A DNA stretch of 64,000 bases from Cynocephalus volans (taxonomy: Eukaryota; Chordata; Mammalia; Dermoptera; Cynocephalidae). Below the pieces are notes generated by a model. It worked only from the letters and a program-made list of their open reading frames with translations, was not told the origin of the DNA and made no database searches. The position numbers and the translations under genes were made by a program. The stretch's first letter is position 1, and each line of letters begins with the position of its first letter. Below are positions 47,174 through 62,300 of the stretch, piece by piece. The stretch spans positions 16,048,501-16,112,500 of the forward strand of contig NC_084467.1 in NCBI RefSeq assembly GCF_027409185.1. Direction: 5' to 3'.

Positions 47174-50100
47174 AACAGCTGCAAAATCAGTGAAACTGAA
47201 AAGGTTAATAACTAAATTCATCTTCTCTTAAAACACTCAGCCAACAGAGAAAATCATAAAATAGTCTATATATTTTAAGTACAAAAGGGAAAGATAAAAT
47301 ACCAATTTTCAAAGTAGATAAGAAAACAATCAGAAAGTATTCCTTCATAATGTTAAAAATACATATTGCATATATGTTAAAGTCAATATTCAGACTTCAA
47401 AATTACCCATTTATTTAAATTACCAATATATTCTAGTTTGCATTTTTTGTTAGTTACTTAATTTCCGTATTCCTCACTCTATATCATTGTGTCTGTTCCA
47501 GTGGTTCATTGAGAGGTTATCCAATCTCACTAATCCATAAGTGATAATGCTGCTAAGGCAAGGTGTCTAATCTTAAATCACCATCTCCTAGGGTAAATAT
47601 ACTTTACTGAAATAAGGTATTTTCTGTTATAAGGATTAAGTCAAGAAATAATCTAAGCAGTAAGTATTCTAAAACCCTTGTTTGGTTTCAAGGTGAATCT
47701 AGATGTTTTGGTAAACATTCAGAAGTAGGTAAAAATATACTATAATTGAAAGGTGTTTTGAACCTAGAGATTTATCTAAATTACAATGAAAGTATCAGAA
47801 AAATCTTTACAGCAAAGTAAAATCAACTTCTGATCGGCATATACTGTAAATTTTTTTTCTTTTTGTAAATAATCAATTTCTTAGTTTTTCACAGTGAGAA
47901 GCTAGTGCATTAGTAGTATGATCTCTGCTGTTTTTTCCCCAAGAAAATTCCCTTAATCCCAGTTAAATGCACACATCTCTGAGTCTTACTTTGATAGTTA
48001 GAGTCTTACTTTGATAGTTAGAATTGGTCCCTGGGTGGTTCTCCAGGACATACTTCTTCAGAGCAGTGGTAGAGCAGGTCTTCGGTTCATTCATGGCAGC
48101 AATGGCAGACAAGATTGCATATTCCATCAGGCTTCCACCAAGCAGGGGTTTCTCCCCTGATTTCTTCAGCTGTTTTCCAAGGAGGAAGAGAAAAGCATCA
48201 AGACAACACTCTCCCAAAGCAGGTCAAGACAAGACTCCTCTGCACCAGGTGGGTCGGAGTTCCTGCATTAGCACAGATATGTTTTACAATAAATTGTCAG
48301 GTTAGGGACTTTCTCTTCCCATCCACCAGGTACTCAATCTAACTGAGGAGTCCCAACCCTCGTGTGATATATTCTCCATCTATCCTCCATCCACCCTAAA
48401 AAGCAAGAGCCAACCTAACCCAAAGACACCGACAGCTCCACCCCAAAAAGCAGAGTTAACTTGTTAGGCCCCCAATAAACTAAGACTCTTTCGAGAATAC
48501 TTCCTTTTTCTGAACCTGAAAAATGAAGTAGTTACAAAAACAATAATGTCTTTTTAATCCTATAAGAAAGACAGCAAAGAAAAATTTTGGTAAAAATTTA
48601 GGGTATCATACAACAGATAATTACATAGTATATTTCAAAGCTGAAAGGATGGGGAACAAAGGTTAGCACCAATAAGCACAGAGGAAAATGAGGAAATTAA
48701 GCATGTTCTATAACAATGATTCCCAAAGAGTGGCCCACAAAACCCTGGGGGTTCCTGAGACCCTTTTTCAAGGGATCTGCAAGGTCAAAACTATTTCATA
48801 ATAAAAATAAGATGTGATTTGCCCTTTTTCACTGTGCTGACATTTGCACTGATGGTGCAAAAGAAACAGTGGTAAAGTCACTGCCACTTTACCACAGATC
48901 AAGGCAAAGGCACAAAAATGTACCAGTAGTTATCATCTTCCTCACTGCTACACACTTATGGTTAAAAAAAAAAACAAAAAACAAAAAACAAAAAAACCCT
49001 CGCCAGTTTCACTTAGGAATGCTGTTGATAAAGGAGTAAAAAATATTTTATATTAAATGTCAACCCTGAGTGTGTATCTTTTTAATATTTTATGGGACAA
49101 AACAGAAAGAATGCATTAGGTATATCTGCTACATATGGAGGTATCGTGGTCTTAAGGAAAAGCACCTGAGTGAGTTACGAGCTGAACTAGTTGTATTTTT
49201 CATGGAATACCCTTTTTACTTGAAGGAACAAGTGACAGATAAACTATGGTTATTCAGACTTGGGTATGGGGTAGACATTATATTGAAAATGAATTAAGTA
49301 AGCCTGTCGTCACTTTAAGAAAAACAACAGTATTCACTGCCAATGATAAAATTCAACCTTTCAGGAGAAAATTCAAATTGTAGAAAACTTGTATCTATTG
49401 CTGTGAGCTTGGTATCTTCCCAATAATTAAAAATACTGTTCTTATGAGACCAATGGCTGATCCTAATGATTGTAATTTTTCTTTTTTTTTTTTTTGTGAC
49501 CGGTAAGGGGATCGTAACCCTAGGCTTGGTGTCATCCGCACTGCGCTCAGCCAGTGAAAGCACCGGCCATCCCTATATAGGATCCAAACCCGCGGTGGTA
49601 GGAGCGCCGCTGCACTCCCAGCACCGCACTCTCCCGAGTGAGCCACAGGTCGACCCCTAATGATTGTAATTTTTGTTACTGTCTGATGAAATGTCAACAT
49701 TTTGAGAATTTGCATAACTCAACAAGCCACTATTTTCCAAAAGACCAATCCATTATGTTACAAAATTATGCATGGTTAAAAGATCTACTCAGAGTTCAAG
49801 ATAAACCAATGAATTTTAAGGTAACAGAGTACACAATAAGTTCCCTAATATGGTTTCAGGTTCCACGTGGCAACTAACCTTTAAGAAATTACCACAAAAA
49901 TCAATATAACAGACTGTATCAACAGAATAAAGAACACAAACCACATAGTCATCTCAATAGACACAGAACAGCATTTGACAAATCCAATAACCACTCATGA
50001 TAAAAACTCCCAACAAACTAGTAACAGAAGAGAACTTTTTCAACCTGATCACAAACCTCTATGAAAAACCTACAGCTGACTTAATGGTTAAAGACTAAAT

Positions 50101-53100
50101 GCTTTTCTCTCTAAGATGGGGAATAAGACAAGGATGTCTGCTCTCACCATTTCTACTTAACACTGTACTGCAGGTTCTATCCAGAGCAATCGGGCAAGAA
50201 AAAGAAGTAAAAGACTTCCAGATTGGGAAGGAAGATGTAAAATCGTCTTTACTTGCAGATAACGTAATCCTGTATGTAGAAAATATTAAGGAATCCACAA
50301 AAAAAACTACCAGAACTAATAAATGAGTTCAGTAAGGTTGCAGGATACAACATTAATAGACAAATCAATTATACTTCTACAGAACAGCATGAACAATCTA
50401 AAAATGAAAATAAGAAAACACCTCCATTCACTATAGCATGGAAAAAGAATACAATACTAAGGAATAAATTTAACAAAAGAAATCAGGCCTGTACACTGAA
50501 AACCACAAAACACTAATTAGAGAAATTAAATGAAAAGACAACAACACTGGAAAGATACCAATTCTCCCCAAATTGATCTATAAGTTCAATGAAAGTCCTA
50601 CCAAAATCCCATCTGGTGTTGGTTGTTTTTTTATTTTTTTGGCAGATATTGACAAGTAGATCCTAATTTCGTTTTTTTTTTTTTTTTTTGGTGGTTGGCT
50701 GGTACAGGGATCTGAACCCCTGACCTTGGTGCTATAACACCATGCTCTTACCAACTGAGCAAACCGGCTAGTCCAGGATCCTAAAATTTGTACAGAAATG
50801 CACAGGACCCAGAATACTCAAAACATTCTTGATTGTTCGAGGACTTATAATTCCAAATTCCAAAACTCACTCTAAATCTACAGTCATCAGAAGACAGTGT
50901 GGTACTGGCACTAAGGATTCATATATAGACCAATGGAACAGAACTGGGAGTACAGAAACAAACTCTATACTGATGGTCAATTAATTTTTGATAAGGTAGC
51001 AAGGCAATTCACTAAGGAAAAAAATAGTCTTTTCAATAAATGGTACTGGGACAACTGAATATCTACATGCAAAAAGATGAATTAAACCCTTACCTCATAC
51101 TATAAACAAAATTCAATAGACATAAATATAAGAGCCCAAACTATAAAACTCATAAAAGAAACTGTAAAATCCTTAAAAACAAATGGCCATTAAGCACATG
51201 AAGATGTTCAACATCAGTAGTGTAGTCATCAAGGAAATGCCAATCCAAACCACAATGAGATACCCACTTCATATCGACTAGTATGGCTTTGGGATATGAA
51301 GTAAAAAGAGAACAACAAATGTTAGTGAGGATATAGAAACTGAAACCCTTACAGGACGGTACTTCAAAAAGTTCATGAAAAGATTCATATTATATTTCAA
51401 TTCTTATTTTTCCACAAACTTTCAAAAAGTACTTCTGTACATTGTTGGTTGGAATATAAAATGGTGCAGCCACACAGCCAATTTCTTAAAACATATTTAT
51501 CATAGAGCCCAGCAAGTCCACTCCTAGTCATATACCCAAGTGAAATAAAAACACATATTCACACTAAGTTGGACATTAACTGTTCATAGGTAGCATTATT
51601 CATAATTAGTTAAAAAGTGGAAATAACCCAAATGTCCATCAACTAATGAATGGATAAACAAAATGTGATATATTTATACAATGGAATACCATTTGGCAAT
51701 AAGCGAGAAAAAGTACTGATACATGCTGCAACATGGATAAAACTCAAAACATCATTATGCTAAGTGAAAAGAGCCAGACACAAAAGGCCACATACTGTAT
51801 GATTCCACCTATATGAAATGTGAAGAAAAGGCAAATCTATATAGAGAAAGTAGACTAGTAGCCTGCCTGAGGCTGGATGGAGGTGGAAATGGGTAGTAAC
51901 TGCAAATGGAATGAAAAGGTACTAAAACTGGATTGTGGTGACAGATGTACAACTCTGTAATTTAACTAAAAACAGACGAATTATAAATTGTAACATAAAA
52001 CAAGTGTATCTTATAGTATGTAAATCATGCCTCAATAAACCTGTTAAAAACAAACTACCATTTGTTGAATTTTAGTGTGGTATCAAAGAATATGTCCGCA
52101 ACAATCTGAAAGTTACCTTAAAGTATTTCACCCTTTTCTAACTATATTCCTGTGTAAGGCTGTATTATGTCTCTATAGACACACCCCGAAACACGTTGGA
52201 ACAGATGCCAGCTGTAGTCTATGAAGTTAAACATTTATAGCCATTTGCAAAAATGTAAACAGTGCCCTTCTTCTCATTAAAATAATTTTTTTTTGGGGGG
52301 GGGAATACAGTTGTTTTTCATTAAAAAATGTGTTATTTATGTTAACATGTTTACTACTGTTATTTTTAAAAGAATTAATAAATATTTTAAAATTTCCTCA
52401 GTTTTAATGTCTAATATAGTAAATATGGGTATAATCCATATAAACAAAAGCTCTTTGGTGGTCCTCAATAAATTTTAGAGTGTAAAGAGGTCCTTAAACC
52501 AAAAACTTTGAGAACCACTTCTCTACAACCAAGCCTTTGGCCTCTAACCTGGAATGTCCCCGAAGCACCTTTGCCAGTTATCTGTTCTAACTGGCCTCTT
52601 TCTACTGCTCTCTGCAGAGCATTCTTCAACAGCTGAGGCCTGCAGAGAAAAACAAAAAATATTAATAAACATCAATAAAAGAAAAATTTAAAGAAACAGA
52701 TCCAGGGTTATTCCCAGATCTAAAGGTCTGATTCCTATTATATGTAGTATTTCATTAAAATGGACAAAAGTAATAAATTTCTGGCATCCTTAACAAGTGG
52801 CATTCTTTTTTTTCAAGCAAAGAAGCTAAGTCATTACTTGTCCATACAGAAAAATGTACCATACAAAACTAATCTGCAAATTGCCAGGGCACTCCCCAAA
52901 CCCATCATTTATTACCATCAAACCACAACAGTAACCAAACCATATTAACAAGCAAAGTATGGATATCTTTAAAGTCTCATCCAACTCTGGAATTCTCTGA
53001 GGCAAAATCTAAACATCAATCTGTTAGAAATGCAGAGATGAAATTAAGATCAAGAAACTTGAAATTACTTAAAAATGTTGAAACTATTAAGAATTTAAGA

Positions 53101-53284
53101 GGTCTCCAAAGAAATTAATATGTTTAGGGAAAAGTATAGGGCATAAAACTGAATCTTGGGCTATGTTCACTTCTTGGTATGACTAGAAAGAGAAAAAAAA
53201 AGTTATCAGTTACATCTTATACAAGGATTAGATTTTAAACTCTGATTTCTAATGCCATATGACAGAATTACGTTCAGATTTTTT

Positions 53285-53328
<44 letters not shown>

Positions 53329-56300
53329 TGGATGGTACCCTCAAAAATGTTGAAAGACACCTTCTTAGAGGCCAACCAAAAGTTTCTATGTAAACCTAGT
53401 ATGTCCAGTTTTTCCTCTAGATCTGTAAAGAAAAATTACTGCTATCAAATTATGGAGGTGACACACATGCTGTATAAAAAAAAGTCTTCAAACATTATTA
53501 GCATCATAGTTTCAGCATGGTGTGGTGTTCATACCATGAGAAGTATACTGAAACTGAGACTAATAACATTGGCATGAATTGAGCGCTTATTAGATGCCAG
53601 ACACTGTTCTAAGTGCTTAACATGAACTAAGAGATTTAAGCTCTGTGGGTTATACACTGGTTTTCAACAAGGAAACTGAGACACAGAGAGTTAACTTATT
53701 CAAAGATACAAAGCTAGAAAATGATAGAACTAGGATTTAAACCTAAGGGGTGTGGTTCCAAAGCCTGTGTGCCCACAATGCTCTAGTAAATGGGAGAAGG
53801 AATTCGTGTCTCAACCCACATAAGGCATATGCTCCTTGAGTGAAAAGGTCAAGAGAACTGCCCATGTGTCATTCATTCATTCATTCAACTCATATTTATT
53901 GAATATCTACTGTGAGCTAGGCTCTAGGGAAACAGCAGTGAACAATATCAACAAAAAATAATGGCCTTCAAGAGTTTGACATTCTAATGGGGTAGAAAGG
54001 CAATAAAAAAAAAAGCAAAAAATTATGTAGTATGTTAGAACATGATGAGTGCTATGGAGAAAAACAAGGGAAAGAAGTAGGATTCAGAATGCTTGGAGAA
54101 GGGAGAAAGGTTTTCGTTGGTCATATTGACTAAATGCAATGTGTGGGCCATGTTACGATATTGACTCGAAAAAAACAACTGTTAAAAAGTCATTTTGGAG
54201 ACATCTGGGAATATTTGAACATGGACTGAGTTAGATAATGTTAAAGAATTATTAACGTTGTTAGAAACTATGTTAGTACAGGTAAAGCATCCCTAATCCA
54301 AAAATGCAAAATGCTCTAAAATCTGAAACTCTTTGAGCATTGACCTGATATTCAAAGGAAATGCTCATTGAAGCATTTTGGATTTCCAGATTAGGGATGC
54401 TCAACTGGTATGCATTTCTGCAAATATTCCAAAACCAAAAAAAATCTGAAATCCAAAACACTTCTGGTCCCAAGCATTTTGGATAAGGAATAATTAACCT
54501 GTGAGATGGTTATGTTCTAAGTTTTTTCCAAAAAAAAAACGAATAAAAGGTAATAAAGACTCCTTCCACCACATGAGGATATAATGAGAAGGTGGCACTC
54601 TACAATCTGGAAGAGAGCCCACAGAGAACCCAATCATGCTGGCATCCTGACCTCAGACTTCCAGTCTCTAGAACTGCTAGAAATAAATTTCTGTTACCTG
54701 TAAGTCAAAATAATAATGATGATGATGATAATAATAATGATAATGATAAAGCAGTCAAGGCAAGCCTATGGTGATGACATTAGAGTAAAAACTTGAAGAA
54801 AGTAAAGGAATCAGCAAAGTGGATTCCGGGGAAAAACCATTCAGGCAAAGGGGATAGGAAATATAAAGAGTATGAGGCAGGTGAAGGAGGGAAGAGTAGT
54901 AAATTAGGTCAGAGATGCAACAGAAATATAGTGCCATGTAAGCCATTTTAAAGACTCTGGCTTTAACTGTGAGGCAGATGGGAAGCCACTGGAGGGTTTG
55001 AGTAGAAAGGTGATATTATCTTACATTGTTAACTGTGATGTTAAGAACATACTGAAGGGGAACATGAAAAAAGCAATTAGAAAGTTACTGCTCTAATACA
55101 GGTGAGAGATGATGGTGGCCTGGAAGAGAGTGGTAATAGTGGAGATAATGAGAAGTAGCCTGTTTACTGATGTATTTTAAAGACAAAGTAATTGCTTAGA
55201 GATCAGATGCAGGTGGGTGACAAAGAGAAGAGACCAGCACAAAGCCAGGGTTTTTGGCTCCAGCAACCGGAAAGATATTATCATTAACTGAGATGGAGAT
55301 GATATGGGAGGTACAGGGCTTTTTTGGGGGTGGGGGGATCAAAAGATCAGTTCTGAACATTTAAGTTAGACATGTAAGTGGTGATGTCAAGTAGGTATCT
55401 ATAAAAATGAATCTGGAGTTAGGAGGGAGGTATGGGCTAGATTCATAAATTTGTAAATTAATAGTGTATAAGTGCTATTTAAAGCCTTGTAAATGGAAGA
55501 AATTACCAAGTGTGGACAGAAAAGAAAAAAGCCATCAGGTATAACCCTGGGGGCATTCTTACATTAAGAGACAAACCTGAAGCCCTTAGATTGAGAAAGG
55601 AAGTATAGTAAGGCTGGAGTAAAATCAGGAAAGTGTGGTATCTTGGAAGGAAAGTCAATAAAATGTTTCAAGCAGAGAGGAATCAACAAGTGTGTCAAAT
55701 GCTGGTGAGAGGGCAGCAAGTAAGCTAAGGACTATGACGAGTGAGACTTGTAATGCGGTCACTGGTGAAGCTGACAGGAAGATAAAGCAGTAGGGATAAA
55801 GTATGACTAACAATAGGTTTAAGAGAGAGTAGAGGGCTGGCTGGTTAGCTCAGATGATTAGAGCACAGCCTTGTAACACCAAGATCATGGCAAGTCACCA
55901 AAAAGAGAGTGGGAGGTAAGAAATTACAGACAGCAAGTACAGACAACTAATACTTCAAAAAAGTATTTTTCTCACTCTTTTGTTTTGCCAAGCAAGAATG
56001 GCTAAATTTTCATGTTAAATGTGTATATGACAAGAAAGACTCCACTATAATCAGAAATAGAGAAAATCAATAGTTTCACATAAGTAAAGAAAAAAAGTTT
56101 CAAAGGAAAAAGTTACCATTAAAAAAAAAAAGATCATGAGAAAAGGTCTTCAGGTTCATTAGCATCTTTGGGTCAACAACTCATTTATTACTATCAGGCA
56201 AATATTGTTTCAACATCAGATGGTGACAGAAAATGTTTCAAAAGACTAGACATGGAGCAAAGTTACACCAGTAACACCACATTATCTTAAAGAGTAGAAC

Positions 56301-59300
56301 CATAAGGAAAGAAAAAAATGGGGAAGGATAGTCTCCAGTCATCAAAAAGTAGAGAATAAAGGCAGATAAAGATGAATGTGTTTCCATTTTTAAATACATC
56401 AAACAATGCATTTCTTATCCACAGTTTTCTCTGCGTACTACTACCATACTCAGAACATAAGCATAACAGCATCAGGATATTAATTTCAAATTTCCTACTT
56501 CTGTGATTCTCTTTTCTTTTGCACTATTTTATTAGACACTTTGAAGACCACCAAGTGATTTTCTGAAAATGGGGCTTCTGAAACCTCAGCAATTCTAATT
56601 GTGTGCCTCAGTAATGCCAAGTAAATACCAGTACTAAACTCTATCAGGACAATGTGCATTCAATTTAGTAATCCTCCATGGAAAGAACTCTAGATTAAAT
56701 ACAATTTTCCAAAAGTCATCACAACAAAGATCTCATACAAACACATTCAAAACTCAAAATGTGATTCTGTGAATCACAAATTTAAACAAATTAATGTCTC
56801 CATGAATCCACAACTGAGCAAATGTGACAATCTAAATGATCAGTCCAGATGCTAAGTGGCAATTTTAACAAATGAGTTACTATCAAAATTATTTCAGGAT
56901 TTTACATTACATGTTTAAATGATGAAGATATGCTATTTCTACGTAGACGTTAAGTATTATCGAAGCCTGAATTCTCTTATGTTCTCAGATATAACTCTAA
57001 AAAATGAGTATTTAAGAGGACATAGAGTTCAGTATTAAATATTCTAACAGCTGACAATATAAAAAGAGTTACTTTGTCAGGATCTTATAAAAGAACATGT
57101 GGTTTGGGTTTCAAAAAAAAAAATGACATATGGAGATAAGAAAAGAAAAACTAATTGGGCCAAAAAATACAACCCACAATAAAAGATTTTATTTCTAGCT
57201 TAGATAAAAGTAATCCTTCTTGGATAAGTTATCTCCTTTCTCATGAAAAATGGGCTAGGGGAATAACATGCCATATTTTAAGATCCAGGCCAATGCCTCA
57301 TACCTGATGTCCACTCTAAGCTTAGGATAATACTGAGACACATATTTCCTAATGAGACTGTAGGAAGCTTCTTTAGGTTCACAAAGGCGAGTGAAGGCCA
57401 GTGGGAGGACATCCTCCAATTTTACTTGTGGTTCTGGATCCACTGCAGAGCTCCTCTTCTGAAATATAATATCAAAAATTACAATCATTACAGAATATAG
57501 AGCTTTCTGTTCAAATGCTTCTACATACAATTCAAGGGCTTTCCCCAGTTGACTGCCAAATCATCTGGCAAAAGGAAAACTATCGCTTTTTTTCCACATT
57601 CAAATAAATCATAACACAGTGGCATAATGTCACTTGTGTGGCAATTTCTTTCAGATAAAAATTTCAGATTGAGTTAAAAATACATATAAAAGTCAAAAGA
57701 AATGGTATACTTTGTTTAAAGGCCTAACATTCATAATTTCAATTGCTGACATAGATGAAATACTAGATATCTTACCTTATTATTGCAGAAATACTTTACG
57801 TAAACGAAATTATTCATTTGCAGGGGAGTGGTAGTATTTTTTTAAAAAGAGAGAAGAAAAATTGGCTCTTGGCATAGTTTTTGGGTCTAGTACTAGGTAA
57901 AAATGTACTTGTACACCTCCTCTAGTTTAAAGATATTTCACAAAAAGCATTATTCATACAGCTATCCATAAATAAGGCAGTTAAGACCACAGACTTAACT
58001 GGACTGGAGTGCTTGGGACTTGCACCTTAGCTATTCTATTCATTAGCTGGACAAAAAATTTCTTAAAACAAATTACTTATAACTCTGGGCCTTAGTAGAA
58101 AGGCAGCACTTTTCAAAGTGTCAGGTACAGAGTATACACTCAAGAAATGTTATTATTTTTATATTAGTAATAGTATTACAGTGCTTAATGAAACTGTGGT
58201 ATAGACCTCTTACCTTTCTGTTTCTGGATTTCTGAGGTGTTTTTGTTGATTTTTGGACCACAACAAAACTTCCAGAAGCACCTTTTCCTTTTACCTAAAA
58301 TAAATTTTTATTTTAAATCATTCTAGTATTCATATAACTTTGCACTAGACTACGGGAATTATAGGACATGGTGATATAAGAGCTAATGTAATGTCAGCTG
58401 TACCTACACTGCTGTCAATGCAGCAATCAAGCTGAAATGCATTTAGCCTATTAAGTGTTGTTTAAGCATCATACTGAGGGTCAGCCTATGGAGGCAAGAA
58501 TTAGTCACAAACTAAATTTTCATAAAGAAAAACATGAGCCAGCCCATAAGCTGTTCTGACATATACTATGTTAAGGATGAGTCTTTGGCTGTAATAAATA
58601 TACTGGCTAGGTAAGACACCTTTTAATCCATGATCACTTTAAACGCCATTTAAATATCAGTTTTACAACATTTTGAGAAAGCTAGACTATAAGCTCCACA
58701 CAACAGTAATCTGTTTTATTCACTGATGGAGTCCCAAGCACCTGTGTAGCAACACAGAAGGCACTCAGTATACATTTATGGAATTAAGTACTTGTTGAAA
58801 GTTCCTAAGCAGGGTTTAAATGCCTGTGGCACAGAATTCTATAGTAATCAAACTGTGCAGAAAGGTATAGAAAAAAGGCAACAGAACTCTGGGAATGTGG
58901 TAAGTTAGGTTCTTAGAACTATTTCTGCCACTACCATGGGAACTTGGTAGTTATTTTATCACTCTAGACCTCTGAAGAGAGTTAGATAAGATAAAATTCA
59001 TTCTAGCTTTAGATTTTTATGATTCTAAGAAATGCTTCAATGTACTATGCAAGGTAACATGGATTTAATGCCTGAAATTAATACTGGTTCTAGTACCAAT
59101 CTCAATTCACTCAGGCTTCCCTGACGCTAACAGGCTTTAATCGTTTAGATACTAATCAGTTAAGGTAAACTTACTTACAAAGCTAATTTATAATGGTAAC
59201 AAATCTAGTCACATAAGTCAGGCTTTAAAGCTAACAAACCTGGGGGCCGGCCCATGGCTCACTTGGGAGAGTGTGGTGCTGTTAATACCAAGGCCACAGG

Positions 59301-62300
59301 TTTGGATCCCTATATAGGGATGGCTGGTTAGCTCACTTGGGAGAGCATGGTGCTGACAACACCAAGTCAAGGGTTAAGATCCCCTTACCAGTCATCTTTA
59401 AATTAAAAAAAAAAAAAAAATCTAACAAACCTAAGACGAGTTAATTATCCTCTTTGCATCGCAATAGAAGGATTTCGTAACTCTACTTCTCATCTTCAGT
59501 GCTACATGATTCCAAGCACAAACAGCCTCTAAAGAAAATCCAATTAGGAGTACTATTTTATTGTTTCTGCTCTCTAGAGGGATATTTAACTGTAAAAGCA
59601 AATGGCAACACTGTTTTTGAAACCTACCCTCAGATAATAAAACTAGGTCAAGCTTAAGTATTTCATCATCTCGTAATTTATTTTTTTAACAAAAAGCCTT
59701 AAAAAGACTAAATTTTACTAAATATGGACTTAATAAGAAGCAAATAATCTTATGTCCAACAACTGTGTAATACCTGTTTGATGACTCCTCTATTTAATTC
59801 TCTTTTCAGTGCTTGTTTAAGGAGATAGCCCCTTCTCTCCAGCTCCAAAGAAGGATATTTATGGATGATATATTTTCGAATAGCAACCACTGATGCACCA
59901 CTCTTCTGGAAGCAAGCCTAGAAAACACATTTATCAAACCATGCACATTATTTTAAATTAATTTTTAAAAAATTAGACAAAGAACCTGACACATATTTTC
60001 AAAATAAATTATTATGGAAGTGAAATTGATAATGAATGATAAAAATGGCAGGGAAGAATAAACAGTACTTCAAGTAACTTCAGTTCACAATGGCTGTGGA
60101 AAAATACAGAATTACTAAATATTTCTGCAACAATTTTAAATTGTTCAAAACAGCCAAAGAGATCATACAATGAAAGAACAACACTGTGTGCTAATGAAGA
60201 ACCTCTTTCCATTTTACTTCTATTCTATATTTAGAAGACAGATCTTTAGCATCAAAATGAAGAAAGCAGAACATTTCTATTGCTTATAGGATCACAGATC
60301 TGACCGTTTTAAAGAATGAGTTTTGGCATACCAAGACCAATATTTCTCTGCAGGCTTTGTATGAATCTCAGCAGAAAGCAGCAGCAAAGATCATCTGAAC
60401 AAATGGCATAAAAATGGGTTTACAGAAGGCAAAATCTTAAGGGTAGTTTTCAGTAACAATGGATGCATTCTATTGGAATTTAAAGTGCCCTCTTCCATTT
60501 TCATCCTATTTATCTAGACTCCATTTGACTAATGTCCATGGAAGAATTAAGTATCTCACATGTCACAAAGGCAGCAAATATTTTTCACATGCTTTATAGT
60601 TTGAAGCAAATAGAAGTAGCATCTGTTATTTATCTAATGGACTAGTCCACCAATTTTGTGTTGCCATTGTCTAAAACTGAACATAGCACTTATTCATTCC
60701 CATTGGATAAGGACTTGGTTGAATGTTATACTCCGACAACAATGTAACTCACAGATAGATGAACCAGAAAAAACTGTACAACACAAAACAAGTTGGGTTA
60801 ATATGGGTCACCTAATTCAAGTCTTTGAACTATTAACAACTTACTCAAGTTCATTTCCTGACCTTATAAGAAAACACCAAGCAAAGAAAACTAAGCAGAA
60901 AAGAACTCTCTAATGCTAAAACAAATATTCCCCTGCTTCACCAAACTGACAATGAGATGGAAGTAGTCATCAGGACTCTGGTTTGATACAGAAAATGGTA
61001 TCAGTGGTCTGAAATCATGATGTTATATTGCATGGAATATACATGACGTATATACATATTATTTGTACGAATACACACAATCATTTCAAACCATTCTTTA
61101 GGCCAAATTTATATTGTTTTAAAATTTTATTTCAGGGCCGGTCCTGTGGTGCACTCGGGAGAGTGCGGCGCTTGGGAGAGCAGCGGCGCTCCCGTTGCAG
61201 GTTCGGATCCTATATAGGAATGGCTGGTGTGCTCACTGGCTGAGCGCGGTGCGGGCAACACCAAGCCAAGGGTTGCGATCCCCTTACCGGTCACAAAAAG
61301 ACAAAAAAAAAAAAAAAAAAATTATTTCAATATTTTAAACTTTCAGTCCCTTCTCCATCCTTCAAACCCAGGCTGAATGGTCATGAAGTGAAATCCTAGA
61401 AGAAAGCCTACACAAGAATAAATATCTTACTATGGTAAAGCTATCTAGATCAAGAAAGTTTTCTTAATGAGGTGAGAGCATAAGAAGTCTTGAAGAAGTG
61501 AAGAGAGAGGCCTGAAGGCAAACTCTTTTCCAGTTTATGTATCAGTGCTACGTTCTCCAATTCCGAGAATGACAACCAGGCTGCTCCTTCTTATGTATTC
61601 CAACTTTGGTTAAAATGATCTCACGCCCCAGTCCTGACTCTAGCAACAGGGTCCCTGAAAATGAGGGATCTGATTTAAGTCTTCTTTATCATCTGATAAC
61701 ACGAAATAAGGCAAAATTAAGTAAGACTTATACAGTAAAGGTACTGTCAGATTAGAAGAAAACCTTAAAAGATTAAAATAATAAAACTGGGGCTGGCGGA
61801 TTAGTTCAGTTGGCTATAGCGCAGCGTTATAATACCAAGGTCAAGGGTTTGGATCCCTGTACAGGCCAGCTGCCAAAACAAAAAAGAAAACTACATCTGA
61901 TGATCACATAAGCTAAAGAAAGTCAATGGATTATAGCAAAGTCATAAAGCAATGTAAGGAGGATAATTTTTGCAAGCATTTTGGAATGGCTAGAAGATGA
62001 AGCAAAGCAGTGGATTTATAAGAGGGTTTCTTAGTTCAGGAGTGAAAGATAACCAATACCAATACTGGACATTCAGCTTTACTAACAGATCTAAAGATAC
62101 TTTAACAAAAATTCTCAATGTTATTGAGTTAGAGCCACAATTAGAAGTTATACAGGCAAGTACCCTGCTTGTCTCTCTACGTCGTATCACTAGCAGAGTT
62201 GCCTGACACAGATAAGGTAGTCCTTAAATGTCTGTTGAGTGAATTAACATTTTCAGGCTTCAAATAAAAACTGTAGTACTTAATCAATTAACTGAGTAAA

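Larger units (their letters stand above)
48714..52520 (+). mobile_element. hAT-type DNA transposon remnant with nested insertions
   Basis: Left end caatgattcccaaagagtgg and right end (reverse complement) aagtggttctcaaagttttt form hAT-like terminal inverted repeats. Diverged 8-bp TSDs, ttctataa (48706-48713) and ctctacaa (52521-52528), match at 6 of 8 bases and resemble the hAT nTCTAnAn preference. Decayed transposase is recognisable near 49130-49300 ([31 protein letters not shown]), like the domesticated FAM200/ZBED/SCAND3 group. Three later insertions split it: a SINE at 49481, an L1 fragment at 49895-52051, and a SINE within that L1. Without them the element is about 1.5 kb. Confidence 0.82.
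53865..55770 (+). repeat. Ancient long non-coding interspersed repeat (family not assigned), interrupted
   Basis: Starts with cattcattcattcattcaac and 'tttattgaatatctactgtg'. After an interruption it resumes at about 54775 with blocks 'aagactctggctttaactgt', 'gggaagccactggagggttt', 'ggtgagagatgatggtggcc' and 'gtgtgtcaaatgctggtgag'. These blocks recur genome-wide in mammals in the same order. The interrupting part (54100-54775) includes an LTR piece and a trinucleotide repeat. Confidence 0.6.

Noticed and set aside
49070-49297. Small plus-strand ORF as a functional gene
   Set aside because: It is decayed hAT transposase sequence; the flanking frame is broken and the element is split by insertions.
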